A stretch of DNA of 24,204 nucleotides from NCBI GenBank assembly GCA_001724265.1, contig MEDY01000474.1, positions 1 to 24,204 of the forward strand. The letters are read 5' to 3'. This document shows positions 1 through 10,203 of this stretch, one piece after another. Made by a program: the position numbers and the translations under genes. Positions within the stretch are counted from its first letter, which is position 1. The number at the start of each line of letters is the position of its first letter. The stretch comes from Rhizaria sp. SCN 62-66 (lineage: Eukaryota; Rhizaria, unplaced). Below the pieces are notes generated by a model, which saw nothing but the letters and a program-made list of their open reading frames with translations, did not search any database and was not told the DNA's origin.

Positions 1-2
1 CG

Positions 3-1247
3 GCGGCCGTGGGCGCCGCGGCCATGGGCGCGAGCGCGGGGGCGGCCGCGATGGGCGCGGCCACTGCACCGCTGCTCACCGCGTCCTCGCTCTTCGTCAC
101 CCCGGCCGCGGCCGCCTCCGCGTCTGGCTCTGGCCCCGGCCTCGGCCTCGGGCTCAGCCGCCCCCGCACCGCGGCCGGGTCCGGCGGCGGCTTCGGCGGC
201 GGCGGCGGCGTGTCCGGCGGCGGCGGCGCGGGGGACCTGGCGCCTGCGCACGACGCGGCCGTGTCGTCGCTGACGCTGCTGCGCCCGCCGTCGCTACACA
301 GCAGCAACAACGGCGGCGGCAGCGGCAACCACAATCATGACGGTCAGTCCGCGCGCTATTATAGCAACAACAACAGCTACGTCGACGGGGATTCCTCGCG
401 CGCTCCAGGGAACAGCGGCCCCGGCGGCGGCGCCGGCTCTGGGGGTCACGGCGGCGCTGGCGGCGGGGCGTGGGTCCGCCACGCGGGCGCGTCGTTCGCG
501 CCTGTGCCCGGCCATGGCCACAACCACGCCCACGCCCACGCCCACGGGCGCGGCACAAGAGAACGAGACCGAGACCGCGAGTTTGGCATGACGGGTGCAC
601 CGGCTCATGCACAATGGTCTGGGATGCCGGCACAGGCCCGGGGCAACAGCGCCGCTCTGTCTGCGCAGCAGGGCGGCGCGCGGCGGCCCCAGACCGCGGG
701 CGCAGGGCTCTCTTCGATGACGCAGTCGCGCGCGCAAGGCGGCCCTGGCAGCGCCACCAGTGTCGGCGCCGCCGGTGGAGACGGCGGGCTGGGCAACTAC
801 TACATGCAGGCCCCGCGCGTGCACTCGCACCCCGCGCAGCATCATCACCAGCAACAGCAACCGCAGCAGCAGCAGCAGGGTCGCGGCGGCGGCGCACTGC
901 CGGGCGCGGTGCTGATCTCTGCGCCGCACGCCGCCGCTGGCCCCGCGGGGAATGGCTACGGCGGCGCTGGGGCTGGTGGGCGCGGGGCGGGCACGCGGGG
1001 CTCGATGGGCGGCAAGGGCGTCGGTTCAGGCACCATGACGATGCCCAGCTCAGGCTCGGGTGGTGGTGCTGGTGGGTCGACTGGCGGGTTGGCCGGCGCG
1101 CAATTCGTGCAGGAGCAGATCCTGCAGCAGAAGCACCAGGCGCGCGCGCGCGGACTGGCCGGGTATGCCTACCCCGCCGCGCGCGCGGGCCCGCCGTTGA
1201 CCGTAGACGAGGCGTTGCGACGGGTGCCAAACTACTCCATGGGCTGA
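3..1247 (+). CDS. Gly/Ala/His/Gln-rich protein of unknown function, 5' partial
   Basis: The frame is open from the left edge and stops at TGA 1245-1247, so the true start lies outside the window. The GTG at 9 is not a credible eukaryotic start. I do not recognise a domain. Visible parts are Gly/Ala-rich stretches, Asn/Ser patches, an alternating His run (about 511-552, HGHNHAHAHAHG), an Arg/Asp/Glu patch just after it, and a His/Gln run (about 838-880). A more ordinary, helix-like C-terminal segment (about 1096-1247) contains QFVQEQILQQKHQARARG and ends VPNYSMG. That tail is the best evidence for coding, because GC-rich DNA here is open in several frames; the overlapping antisense frame is almost all Arg/Pro/Ser. 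The gene converges on the RING gene. A poly-Gln/His-rich regulatory or scaffold protein is possible, but this is a guess. Confidence 0.6.
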   Translation, partial: AAVGAAAMGASAGAAAMGAATAPLLTASSLFVTPAAAASASGSGPGLGLGLSRPRTAAGSGGGFGGGGGVSGGGGAGDLAPAHDAAVSSLTLLRPPSLHSSNNGGGSGNHNHDGQSARYYSNNNSYVDGDSSRAPGNSGPGGGAGSGGHGGAGGGAWVRHAGASFAPVPGHGHNHAHAHAHGRGTRERDRDREFGMTGAPAHAQWSGMPAQARGNSAALSAQQGGARRPQTAGAGLSSMTQSRAQGGPGSATSVGAAGGDGGLGNYYMQAPRVHSHPAQHHHQQQQPQQQQQGRGGGALPGAVLISAPHAAAGPAGNGYGGAGAGGRGAGTRGSMGGKGVGSGTMTMPSSGSGGGAGGSTGGLAGAQFVQEQILQQKHQARARGLAGYAYPAARAGPPLTVDEALRRVPNYSMG

Positions 1248-1846
1248 GCGCGCAGGGCTGTTGAGCTGCTCTACGATAGCTGTACATGCTGATGGAGATT
1301 GTGATGACATGAATTACCTAGTTTTATTGATATCTATGGAATGTAAAACAAATTTGACTTTTTGTGAACAAACAATACAGTTTTCCCTCTGTTTCAAGTA
1401 GCTCCTGATTTACGATTTATCATCAATACGCGCACGTTAATCTTTTTACCTCGTCGATCTCCTTGTTAAGAAACGCCAGAAACTGCGCAGATGTAACCTG
1501 TGGGTTATCGCGCATGGCAAACCAGTTCTACACTTTCTGCAGAGTGAAAGGAGTCGTATCCGTATCTATGTTTCTGCCGAGTGCGTCCGCGCGCAGTGTC
1601 GCCGCCGCCGACTTATAAAGCCTTAGATTGTCTCTGATGACATATGACGTTTTCGCAGTAGAGGTGGAAATAATGCAGATTTTATTAATTATTAATACAG
1701 TTAAAACATAAGAGAAACCAAAAACAGAACATCTAAGCTATACAAAGTGAGGTGAATTGGACCAATAACAAGATACATGTACTAGTATTCATACCAAAAT
1801 CGTTGCTCAACCGTCAACTCTTAATAGCACGTGAGCACTTCATCTC
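1248..1846. other. AT-rich convergent 3' spacer
   Basis: This spacer lies between the stop of the left gene (+) and the stop of the RING gene (-). It is AT-rich and holds no credible gene. It must contain both 3' untranslated regions. On the minus strand an AATAAA (plus 1681-1686) lies about 160 bases after the RING stop. For the plus-strand gene I see no AATAAA; a TGTAAA-like element near 1340 is only a weak candidate. No tRNA or repeat array is visible. Confidence 0.6.
1681..1686 (-). promoter_or_regulatory. Polyadenylation signal AATAAA of the RING gene
   Basis: Plus-strand TTTATT reads AATAAA on the minus strand, about 160 bases downstream of the RING gene's TGA. It sits in AT-rich sequence at a reasonable distance. 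Assignment rests on position alone. Confidence 0.4.
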
Positions 1847-4800
1847 TCAGACGGGCAGCTTGGGCGGGATAAACCACTTGAGGTGGTGCCTAGCAACCGC
1901 ACGACACTCGATGCACGCGGAGACGCGCTGGAAGCACTCTTCGCACTGCACGGCGTGCTTGCAAGGCAGAAGCAGCGTGGCGACCTGTTTGCTCAGACAC
2001 GTGCGACACGCCTCGTCGTCGCGCAGCACCGCCTCGGGCTCGCCCGCCGCGCCGCCGGGGGAGAGCGCGGCCGCCGCGGCGCCGGCCTTGATGGCGGCCT
2101 CAACCGCGGCGGCCGCGGCGGGCGCGAACAGCGCGCCCTCGCCACCGCGCGCAGCACCAGTGCGGTAGGAGTCGCGCAGCCGCAGCCCCACCGAGCCGCG
2201 GTCGCCGCCGCGGAAGCTCAGCCGCGTGTGCTCAGGCGTCGCCGCGCTGCGGGCATCGTGGGTGGAACGGCGGCGGCGCGGAACGCGGAAGGGCAGCGGC
2301 AGCGGAATCCGCACCGTCCACAGGCCAGTCAATTGGCAGCTGTTAGGAGCAACCGCGGCGCACAGCGCGGCCGCGCGCGCGACGCATGCGGCGGGCCAGG
2401 CCGGTGGCAGCTGCAGCCCCCAGATGTCGACGCCGTAAGGCGCCGCGCTGCCCGCGCGCACGGACGCGCCCGCGCCCGCCGAGGCCACCGCGCCGCGCAG
2501 CTGGACGGCTGCCACAGTGGCGACGGCGGGCGGCAGCAGCAGCAGCCCGGGCGTCGGCGGCGCGGGCTCGGGCGCGCCGTAGATGGGCGCGGCTTCAGCC
2601 ACCCAGGGCGCCGTCAGCGCCGCGGCCGCCGACAGCCGCTGCTGCTGCTGCGCGCCGCCAGCGCTCGTAGGTGCTGCCGACGTGGCGGCGGCTGCAGCGG
2701 CGGCGGTGCTGGCAGCAGCCGCGCTGAGCGCGGAGCCCAGCGCCGAGACGCTGGAGCTGACGGGCGCGCCGCGGGCGGAGCGCGAGGCCAGCAGGCCGAC
2801 CGAGCTGCCGGGCGCGGCGGACGGGCTGGCGAGGGCGCTGCCGAGCGACGCCGCGCCGTCCAGGGACGCGAGTGCGGCGGCAGTGACGGCGGCGGCGGCG
2901 AAACCGCACAGCGCGCTGCGGCCGACGCCAGCCCACGCGCACCGCACACTCGCGCTATCAGTCACATACGGCGACGCAAACGGGGACGCGACATCGCGAC
3001 TGTGACTGGAATCGCCTGCTGCCGTGTTGCCGTTCATGTAAACGCCGCGCGCGTAGAACGAAAGGTACGGCGCCTCAGCAGCCGCACGGACCGGCACGCC
3101 CGGCAGCGGCGCGGGGATGGCTGAGATCGTGACTGCAGCTGCGGCGGCGCTCTGGCCAGCAGTGGGCAGAGCGCCCGCGAGCGGCAGGAACATGACCGGC
3201 GCCACAGTCGACAACACGCCCGCATCCGCGCCATCAGAGCAGGCGTTCTCGCCTTCGCTCCCGTCGACGCCGGCAAGGCGCGGCGGGTACAGACTCAACG
3301 CCACCGCACCGGTGACTGCAGATGTAGAATGTGACTGCTGAGAAGGGCCGAAGAGGAGCGCGAGCTGGAGCAGCGTGTCGGCCCAGGTCCAGTCGCGGTA
3401 CAGCGTACCGCAGCCGCAGGGGCAGAGGCGCGCGCGCGACGACCGCACCAGCAGCGGCGCGCTGCACACGTCCACGGCCCCCACGGCCGCCGCCGCACGC
3501 GTGGTGGTGGCGTTGGCGATCACACTCGCCGTGGGGGCGCGGGTGCCAAGTACAACGCCGTCGGCGTCGTCGCGATTACGCTCCTGCTCCTGCTTTTGCT
3601 CTTGCTCGAAATCGCAGTTCTCGTCGGCGGAGCCTGACTCGCTGTCGCTGTCGCCGTCGTCGTCGCTGCCGCTGCCGCTGCTCTCGTCGTCGCTTTCACT
3701 GTCGCCGGCCACCCCGGCCGCCGCCTCTGCCTTGGCCTCGGCCTCAGCGTCGCCCTCGGCGTCGGCCGCCATCGGCGCCCACTCGCGGCACGCGCACACG
3801 CCCGCGGCGCGCAGCAGCAGCGCGGCCGCCACGCTCTCGGCCTCGTCGCTCAGCACGTCGCCACACAGCGCGCTGCCGCCGCCGAGGCCGCCGAGGCTGC
3901 CGATGCCGCCGCAGCCCGCCGCGCCGCCGCCGCCTCTGCTGCCGCCGCCGCCTCTGCTGCCGCCGCTAGCGCCGCTGCCAGTTCGCGTGTTGCCGGGGCG
4001 CGTGGGCTCAAGCGACGGGTGCGGCGCGGCGCCCACCACCCACTGGCGCTCCACCGAGAGCAGGCCCAGCGACTTCTCGGCAGCCGCAGCCGCAGCAGCA
4101 GCCACAGCCCCACTCGCGGCGTCGGGGCTCGCGGAGGGCGAGTTCGCGGCGTTGCTGAAAAGAGTCTCGCCGCACGGCAGCGCGGCCGCCGCTGCGACGG
4201 CCGCCGCCGCAGCCGCAGCAAGCGCGGTCTGCCCCGCCCCGGGGCCCGCGGAGGCGGAGGCGGAGACAGAGACGTGGACTGCCGAGGCAAGCGGCGGCCA
4301 CGCGCGGCCCTCGAGCCAGCGCGCGCGCGCGCGCACGTACGCCTCGCCGTAGCCGCCGCGCGCGCGCCGCAGCGCCGCGGGGGACAGCCAGCCGGGCGCC
4401 GGGAGTGCGCCCAGCGACGCCGTGCCTGCGGCTGCGGCCGAGGCGGCGGCCGCGGCGGCCGCGGCGGCTGCGGTGCCGGGTTGGTGCAGCTGTGCCACCG
4501 CGAGCGCCTGGTCCCACGCCGCCGCGCGCGCGCTGTAGCCGCCCACGGGGACAAACGGCAACGTGGCCTGACTTTGAGGGCGCACCCATTGCGACTGCGC
4601 GAGCGCGGCCTGCGCGGCGGCGTGGTAGCGGCTTAACTTCCGCACCAGCCCCCAGGGCCCCAGCGCGCGCACGGGCCCCCAGTCGTCGCTGTTGTCGCTG
4701 CCCGCGCTGTTGTTGCGGCTGTTGCTGTTGCTGTTGCTGTAGCCGGCGGACTGCCCCGGTCCCTTGCCGCCGTCGGCCGGCGCGTTTTCGTCGCTCGCCG

Positions 4801-6894
4801 AGTGGCCGGGCGCGTTCGCACCGCGGACGTTGCTGGAGCGCGACTCGACGCGCACCACCATCGTCCCTTTGGGCTCCTGCAACAGGCCGGCCATGCCGCC
4901 CCTGGCTGGGCTCTGCGCGCCCGCGGCCTCGGCGGCCTCGGCGGCCTCGGCAGCCTCGGCTGCGCTGGCGTAGAACGCGCTGCCCAGCACGGACACCGCG
5001 AGCGAGCGGTGCAGTGCGCGCGCGCGCCGCCGCGCCGCCGCCGCGGTCGCAACGACGTCGCCGTCACCGCGGGGCTTCGCGGGGTTCTCGTCGCCGGCGC
5101 CGCTGTAGCCGTGGGCACTGTGCGCGGTCGCGGTCGCGGTAAGCGCGGCGGTGGCAGCGGCGGCGTCTGCGGCGACGAGTGCGGCGCGCAGCGCGGCGGC
5201 GACGGCGGGCGCGGCGAGCGCGGCGGGCAGCGGCAGCGGCGGCGCGAGCGGCGCGCGTGGCAGCTGCACCGGCAGCGGCACCAGCAGCGCAACCAAGAAC
5301 ACCCGCCGCGCGGACGCCGGCACCGACGGCAGCGGCGCCACCAGCGCGCCGATTGCGGTGTTACCACTGCTGCTGCTGCTGCTACTAGCGCCAGGCCCGG
5401 CGGTGCGCTGCGACGAGACGAGTCCCAGTGCGGCCGCGGCGGCGAGGCTGATTCCGGCGGCGCTGGCACTGGTGCTGGCGGTAGCGGCGGCGGCTGTAGC
5501 GGCGGCGGCCGCATATTGCTTGCCCTGTGCTGCAAGCGCGGCCGCCGCGGCCGTGGCGGCGGGGCTCCCGCCGGCTGCGGACGCGGCAGCAGCGGGGCCG
5601 CAGACCGGCGGCAGCGCCCACTGTGACGACTGCGCGTGACCGTGAGCTGCGCCAGTGGCGGCGGCGGGGTGGCCGTGGGCGGCGGCGGAGAGGTAGCGTG
5701 ACGCCATGCCTTGGGCCCAGCTCTGCGCGGGCGCGAAGAAGACCTTGGAGGGCTCGGAACCGGGGTCGAAGTCGACGCAAAAGCCCGCGTTCGCGCTCAC
5801 GCTCGCGCTCGCGCTGCCGTTCGGTGCAGCTAGGTCGGCCTGCTGGCGGGCGTAGAAGGCAGCCAGGTCCGCGTGCGCGTTCGCCGCCGCGCCAGATCCA
5901 GAGCAAGAGCTAGAGCTAGAGTTGCTTGAGCTGTTGGCGGCGGAGAGCGGCACCGTGAGCAGGCGGGGGTCGAAGGGAAGCACGGTGGCGACGGCGGCGC
6001 GCGCCAGACAGGCCCCCGCGGGCAGCAGCAGCGCGGGCGCGGGCGGCAGCACGCGCGCCCACGGCCCGCAGTCGCCGCCGCCGCTGCTGCCGCTCGCGCC
6101 ACCGCCGCCACTGCGGGCATCAGTGGCGAGTCCCTGGGGGATGTTGTAGCCGAACGCGGGGGGCAGCGGAGAGGCGAGAGGCAGAAACGGCATCGCGGCG
6201 GCCGCGGCGGCGTCGCGCGCGGTCGCCACCGCCACGCCGGCCAGCCCGGCGTAGCTCCCGTCCACGGCGAGACCGTCGGCGCCCGCATCTTGACCGTAGC
6301 CGTGGCCGTGGCCGTGGCCATGCCCGTGCCTGTGGGTTTGGGCGTGGTTGTGGGCGTTTGTGGTGGTTGCGCCACGCGAGAGCGTCATCATCTCAACCTC
6401 GACGCCCTGCGCCGACTGTGACGCCTGTTGCGACTGCAGAGCCTGTGCGCGGGATACCCCGGCACCGCCCCCACCGCCCCCACCGGCCGCCGCTGCTGCC
6501 GCTGACGCAGACGCCGCCGCGGAGCTCTGGTCCTGTCCCTTGCTGTTCGCCGCAGCCGGGTTCGCTGCCGCGGCCGACGCAGTAGTGGCGACTGCGACGG
6601 CGCGCGCGGCCTCGGCTGCGGCGCGCGCCCCGGCGGTGGTGATGCGGGCCAACGCGCTCTCGGCCACCCCAATCCCTAGCAGCAGCACCGAGGGCGCGGC
6701 GGCGGCAACCGTCAGCCGCACGGCGACGCGGCCGCCGGACACAGAGATGCCCACGACCGACGCGGACACAGTGCCAGCGCCGTTGCTCTGAGCGCCGCAA
6801 TTCGCGCCATTGGCAGCAGCAGCACGGGGCGCGGCGGCTGGTGGTGCGGAGCTCAATAGCGAACTCGACGCAGCGCTGCTGCTGCTGTCGGCGG

Positions 6895-6925
<31 letters not shown>

Positions 6926-7252
6926 GAGCGACGGCGGCGGGAGCGAGACGAGGCGGAGGCCTGCGTCGCGGTCGAGCGCGGCTGCGACCGGCAGCGGCGG
7001 GCACGCGCGGGCCGCCTTGCCCTTGGACCGCGAGAGCACCAGGTACACGAGCCCGTGCGAGAGCGTGCTGATGGTCGACGGGGCGGCCTCGATGCGCACG
7101 ACAATGCCGCGGTAGAAGGCCTTGTGCAGCGCGTGGATGCGGCTCGACCGCACGACGAGGCGGTAAAAGAGAATGCAGATGACACAGAGAGAGAAGATGA
7201 TCTTGAAGTTGTGCACGTACGACGCCGCCGTGGCGTCCGCGGTGGAGCTCAT
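1847..7252 (-). CDS. Membrane-anchored RING-finger protein, probable E3 ubiquitin ligase (1801 aa)
   Basis: Intronless frame from ATG 7252-7250 to TGA 1849-1847. Residues about 15-34 (FKIIFSLCVICILFYRLVV) form one hydrophobic helix near the N-terminus, followed by basic residues, so the bulk probably faces the cytosol. The C-terminus (residues 1749-1783, plus 1904-2008) is a C3HC4 RING: C-x2-C-x11-C-x-H-x3-C-x2-C-x6-C-x2-C, with the CRTC, PCKH and CIEC motifs intact. Such fingers in known families recruit ubiquitin-charged E2 enzymes. Between them lie about 1700 residues of low complexity: poly-Gln (about 6890-6940), Ala/Ser/Gly runs, a His-Gly repeat (about 6285-6360), and an Asp/Glu/Ser-rich acidic block (about 3555-3710). 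The membrane-plus-terminal-RING plan recalls MUL1-type ligases, but there is one membrane segment and no other MUL1 similarity that I can see. Target and membrane are unknown. It is divergent from the U-box gene. Confidence 0.85.
1904..2008 (-). other. C3HC4 RING domain region of the 1801-aa protein
   Basis: All eight zinc ligands are present with short inter-ligand loops (seven Cys and one His). The last 18 residues after the finger are basic/hydrophobic and end PPKLPV. RING type is assigned from ligand order and spacing, not from a profile search. Confidence 0.85.
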
Positions 7253-7781
7253 GGCCGGGCAGGGGCGCCGCGCGAAGACTCTGACGCGGGTGTGAGCGGC
7301 ACCGACGGTGGGGAAGGAGAAGGCGGAGCGACGACGGGGCCGATGGGGCGGTGCGCAGGGAAGCGGCGCCGGGGGCCGGTGTTAGGCGTTACGCTCAGTG
7401 AAAACACGCCGAGGGGGTAAGAAATATACTCCGGCTCTGTGACAGAGCGGCAGCAGTCAATGGCAGGCACAATAAGCACTAGGTAGAGAGAAGAACGAAT
7501 GGGCCGACTGCCCGTGGTGCTGTTCAAAATAGGAGAGCGAAAACTTTGAAGTGAGTGGATATCATGTTTGCTGTCCGTCAGCAGTGAATTCATAATAGTA
7601 CGAAAGATTGTCTAAGTGTTTATCGTTTAACCATTTAATTATCCTTTTATAGAGGCTCATCTTCCGTTGTAACTCACATTCTTGCATTCCACCATGTCCC
7701 CCTCGTTTCTGTGGTGTGGCCCGTCCCGTTTTGCTTGCAGCAGGCCCACTCACTCAGACAAGTTCACAGCCGCACCGCGCC
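7253..7781. promoter_or_regulatory. Divergent promoter/leader region between the RING and U-box genes
   Basis: It separates two genes transcribed away from each other. The part next to the RING gene (7253-7416) is GC-rich and is probably its 5' leader; the rest is AT-rich. On the plus strand a GTAAGA donor-like site (7417) and a pyrimidine-rich acceptor TTTTGCTTGCAG (ends 7740) could bound a leader intron for the U-box transcript. Joining them does not open the U-box frame, so it would be non-coding. An ATG in good context (CCACCATG, ATG at 7694) begins a 63-codon frame that ends at 7882. It may be an upstream ORF. No TATA box is obvious. Confidence 0.4.
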
Positions 7782-9887
7782 ATGCAGCCCATGTCCCGCG
7801 GTCCGGGCGCGTACCCGCGAACCACGCTCACGCTCGCGCCCGGCCCCAGTCCCGTCACCGTCATTCGCCGCCGCAGCAATAATAACGGTCAGGCGACTGC
7901 GGCGGCGATGACGCCAACTCCAGGCCCAGTCGCAGCACATGCAGCGCCGTAGCCGCAGCACCCGGGCCCCGTGCGCGTTCCTAGTGCCGGCGCCGTCTCC
8001 TCCGCGGCGGGCGCCCCCCGGCCCGCGCTGGGCCCGCCGCGGCCGCGCCCGCTGAGCCGCGAGCTCGCTCTGCTGGCCCTCAGCGAGCCCTACCGGCCCC
8101 CGTCAGCGACGCGCGTCACCCCCACCGTCCCGGCCTACGCCACCGCCTATACCGCGGCCGCTAGCGCGCACGCCGCGGCCGCGGGGCTCGCTGGGGGGTC
8201 GTTCATGTCCTACCCTGACCCCAGCGATTCCGTGTTCGCCGCCGCAAACTCTCATGGGACGCCTCATATGCCGGCTACGGACGCGCCGCCAGTGCAAGTG
8301 CCGGTGAGCACATTTGCGCCGCGCGCGGGCATCGACGCGCGCTCGCTTGCGCCGTACGCCCGCAAGTGGGACGCCGCCGCCGCCGCCGCCAACGCTGCCG
8401 CCAACTCGGCCGCTACCACGACGACCGCCTCAAACGCGACGGCCTCGACTGGCCCTAGCTCTGGTGGGGCGACTGCGTCGGCGTTGGCGCCGCTTGGCCG
8501 CGGCAGGGCGCGGGGCGCTGCGGGATCTGGGGCAGGCGCGGGGTCGCGGGCGGGAGCCAACTCCTCAGCTACGCCAGCTGCAACGGCAGCGACGACGGCG
8601 GCGACGATTGCTGCGGCCGCGAACGCTGCTACTGCAAACGCGGCCGTCGCCGCCGCGCGCGCCCGCTCCTCTGCCTCCTCCACCGCAGGCCCCGGCACAT
8701 CAGTACCAACACCACCTTCGTCTTCATCAACGCCGACAGCCGGTAGATCTAGCGCGAGCACCGGCAATAGCAGCGCTGCAGCCACAGCAGTTGCAGCGGC
8801 GGCGACTGCGGCAGCGGCGGCGACGGCGGCAGCGGCGGCGCGTCGTCCGTCTCGGTCCCGCGTGCGGCCGCCGCGCGCGCGGCTGGATGCCCACGCCCCC
8901 GAGCTGTGGCCCGCGGCCGCGCTGTACCGTGACCGCGACCTGGCCCGCGAGCGTGACCGCGAGCGTGACCGTGAGCCGCCGCACGACGTTACCAGCGCCC
9001 TTAGCAGCAGTGGCGGCAGGCATAGCGGTGGCAATGGGGCGGTGAGCGCGGAGGAGCGCGCGTACGTGCGGCGGCTGCTGGGCGACCGCGGGCAGTGGGC
9101 GCTGGTGGCCTCGCTCATCGACGACGGCGACGACCTTGCCGCCGCGCCCGGCGCCGCGCAGGCCGCCGCGCGTGCCGCCGCAGCGGAAACGGAGGCGGCC
9201 GCGGCAACGCGTGCGGCCGAAGCCGGCGCGAGGGCCCGCGTCGCGGAGCAGCGCGCGCGCGACAGGGCCGCCGCCGAGACGGCGCTGCGCGGCGTGAACA
9301 ACAGCTCTAGTCATCACAGCAGCAGCAACAGCGGCAACAACAGCCACGGCAGTCACGCTAACAGCGGCGTCGAGAGCCAGGGAGCGAGTGCTGCTGCCGG
9401 CGTCAAGTTTGGCGTTGCAGCCGTGGCGGATGCGCTGGATCAAGCCACGGCGCCGCCGCAGTATTTCATGTGCCCTATCACTTTCGACCGTACGTTAACT
9501 CTCTTTGTTCCTTTTTTGTAACACATTCCGTTTGCATTAACTTTCCCATTGCCATTCTCATTTCTCACACACTTGACTCGATTTTCTTTTCGTTTAATCG
9601 TCCCTTACACTGTATACTTTTGCTTGTTTTCGCCACACCTCGCCGCAGTAATGCGCGACCCCGTGGTGCTGAGCGACGGCCACACGTACGAGCGCGTCGC
9701 CGCCGAGCGTTGGCTGCTGCGGCACGATACGTCCCCGATGACTGGCTCGCCCCTGGTGACCAAAGCGCTCACACCAAACCTGCTCGTGCGCGCGATGATC
9801 ACGGACTGGCACGCGGGTGCGGCATTTCCGACGCAGGCACCCAGCATCAGCGCCAGAGCGCGCAAGCATGGGGCTGCGCAGGCGTGA
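7782..9887 (+). CDS. U-box protein, probable E3 ubiquitin ligase (two exons, in-frame TAG in exon 1)
   Basis: Exons are 7782-9489 and 9649-9887, with stop TGA. Splicing joins C to TA and rebuilds an unbroken U-box: PPQYFMCPITFDLMRDPVV followed by LSDGHTYERVAAERWLL and a Thr-Leu-Asn-like tail (TPNLLVRAMI). The domain lies at about residues 560-635 of 648, at the C-terminus. U-boxes adopt the RING fold without zinc and recruit E2 enzymes. Upstream are Pro/Ala/Ser/Thr-rich sequence, an Arg/Asp/Glu patch (about 8926-8990), an Ala/Glu/Arg-rich probable coiled coil (about 9040-9290) and a Ser/His/Asn linker (9296-9370). The start is uncertain. The frame contains TAG at 7950-7952. I chose ATG 7782 because the same frame continues with similar composition across the TAG. 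The next in-frame ATG is 8205, giving 507 residues. A small intron removing the TAG is also possible. Confidence 0.75.
7950..7952 (+). other. In-frame TAG near the start of the U-box gene
   Basis: The codon falls at residue 57 when counted from ATG 7782, between Ala-Ala-Pro and Pro-Gln-His. Composition on both sides is the same Pro/Ala/Arg-rich type and there is no AT-rich gap. Introns with weak donors could remove it, for example GTACCC at 7811 to TAG at 7984 (174 bases, in frame) or GTCACC at 7854 to 7952 (99 bases). This TAG is therefore weaker evidence for a sense UAG than the one at 16135. Confidence 0.5.
9490..9648 (+). other. Intron of the U-box gene (159 bases, phase 1)
   Basis: It starts GTACGT and ends CGCCGCAG. 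It is AT- and T-rich against a very GC-rich exon. Removing it fuses FD to LMRDPVV inside the U-box, which matches the family at the join. Confidence 0.92.
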
Positions 9888-10203
9888 CGTCTGTGCAAGT
9901 GCCTAAATGTAGGAGGCGTGACAGTGGATTCGAAATGCACAACTTGAGTTACATAGAATCAAATTGGATATTTAGCGACAATAATACAATCATGCGTACT
10001 TTTTATGTTCAATTGTTCGGTGACTTCTAATGTTAGAAACAAAATAAAGTATGTATAAATTAATGCGGAGCAGAAACACTGATTACACACTGAACTAAAC
10101 GAAATTAAATTAAAACACTTAAAGATCTTAACAGAAACACTGTTTTCATTATCGAGACACATCACGCGTTGCCGCGCTGTTCTGCTGAGCATGTGACAGC
10201 GCT
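9888..10203. other. AT-rich convergent 3' spacer
   Basis: It holds the 3' ends of the U-box gene (+) and the giant low-complexity gene (-). The only clear signal is AATAAA on the plus strand at 10043-10048. I found no minus-strand AATAAA, so the giant gene may use a variant signal or one inside its coding end. No other gene is visible. Confidence 0.6.
10043..10048 (+). promoter_or_regulatory. Polyadenylation signal AATAAA of the U-box gene
   Basis: AATAAA lies about 155 bases after the TGA of the U-box gene in AT-rich sequence, followed by a T/G-containing stretch (GTATGTATAAAT). Confidence 0.55.

Noticed and set aside
154-1287. A 377-codon minus-strand frame over the left gene
   Set aside because: Its product is almost entirely Arg, Pro, Ser and Cys, as expected for the complement of Gly/Ala codons. 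The plus frame has an ordinary C-terminal segment and ends at the GC to AT boundary.
8205-9887. ATG 8205 as the sole start of the U-box gene
   Set aside because: It is possible, but it would leave over 400 bases of GC-rich, coding-like sequence in the same frame as leader. The AT-rich promoter ends near 7690. It is kept as an alternative start.
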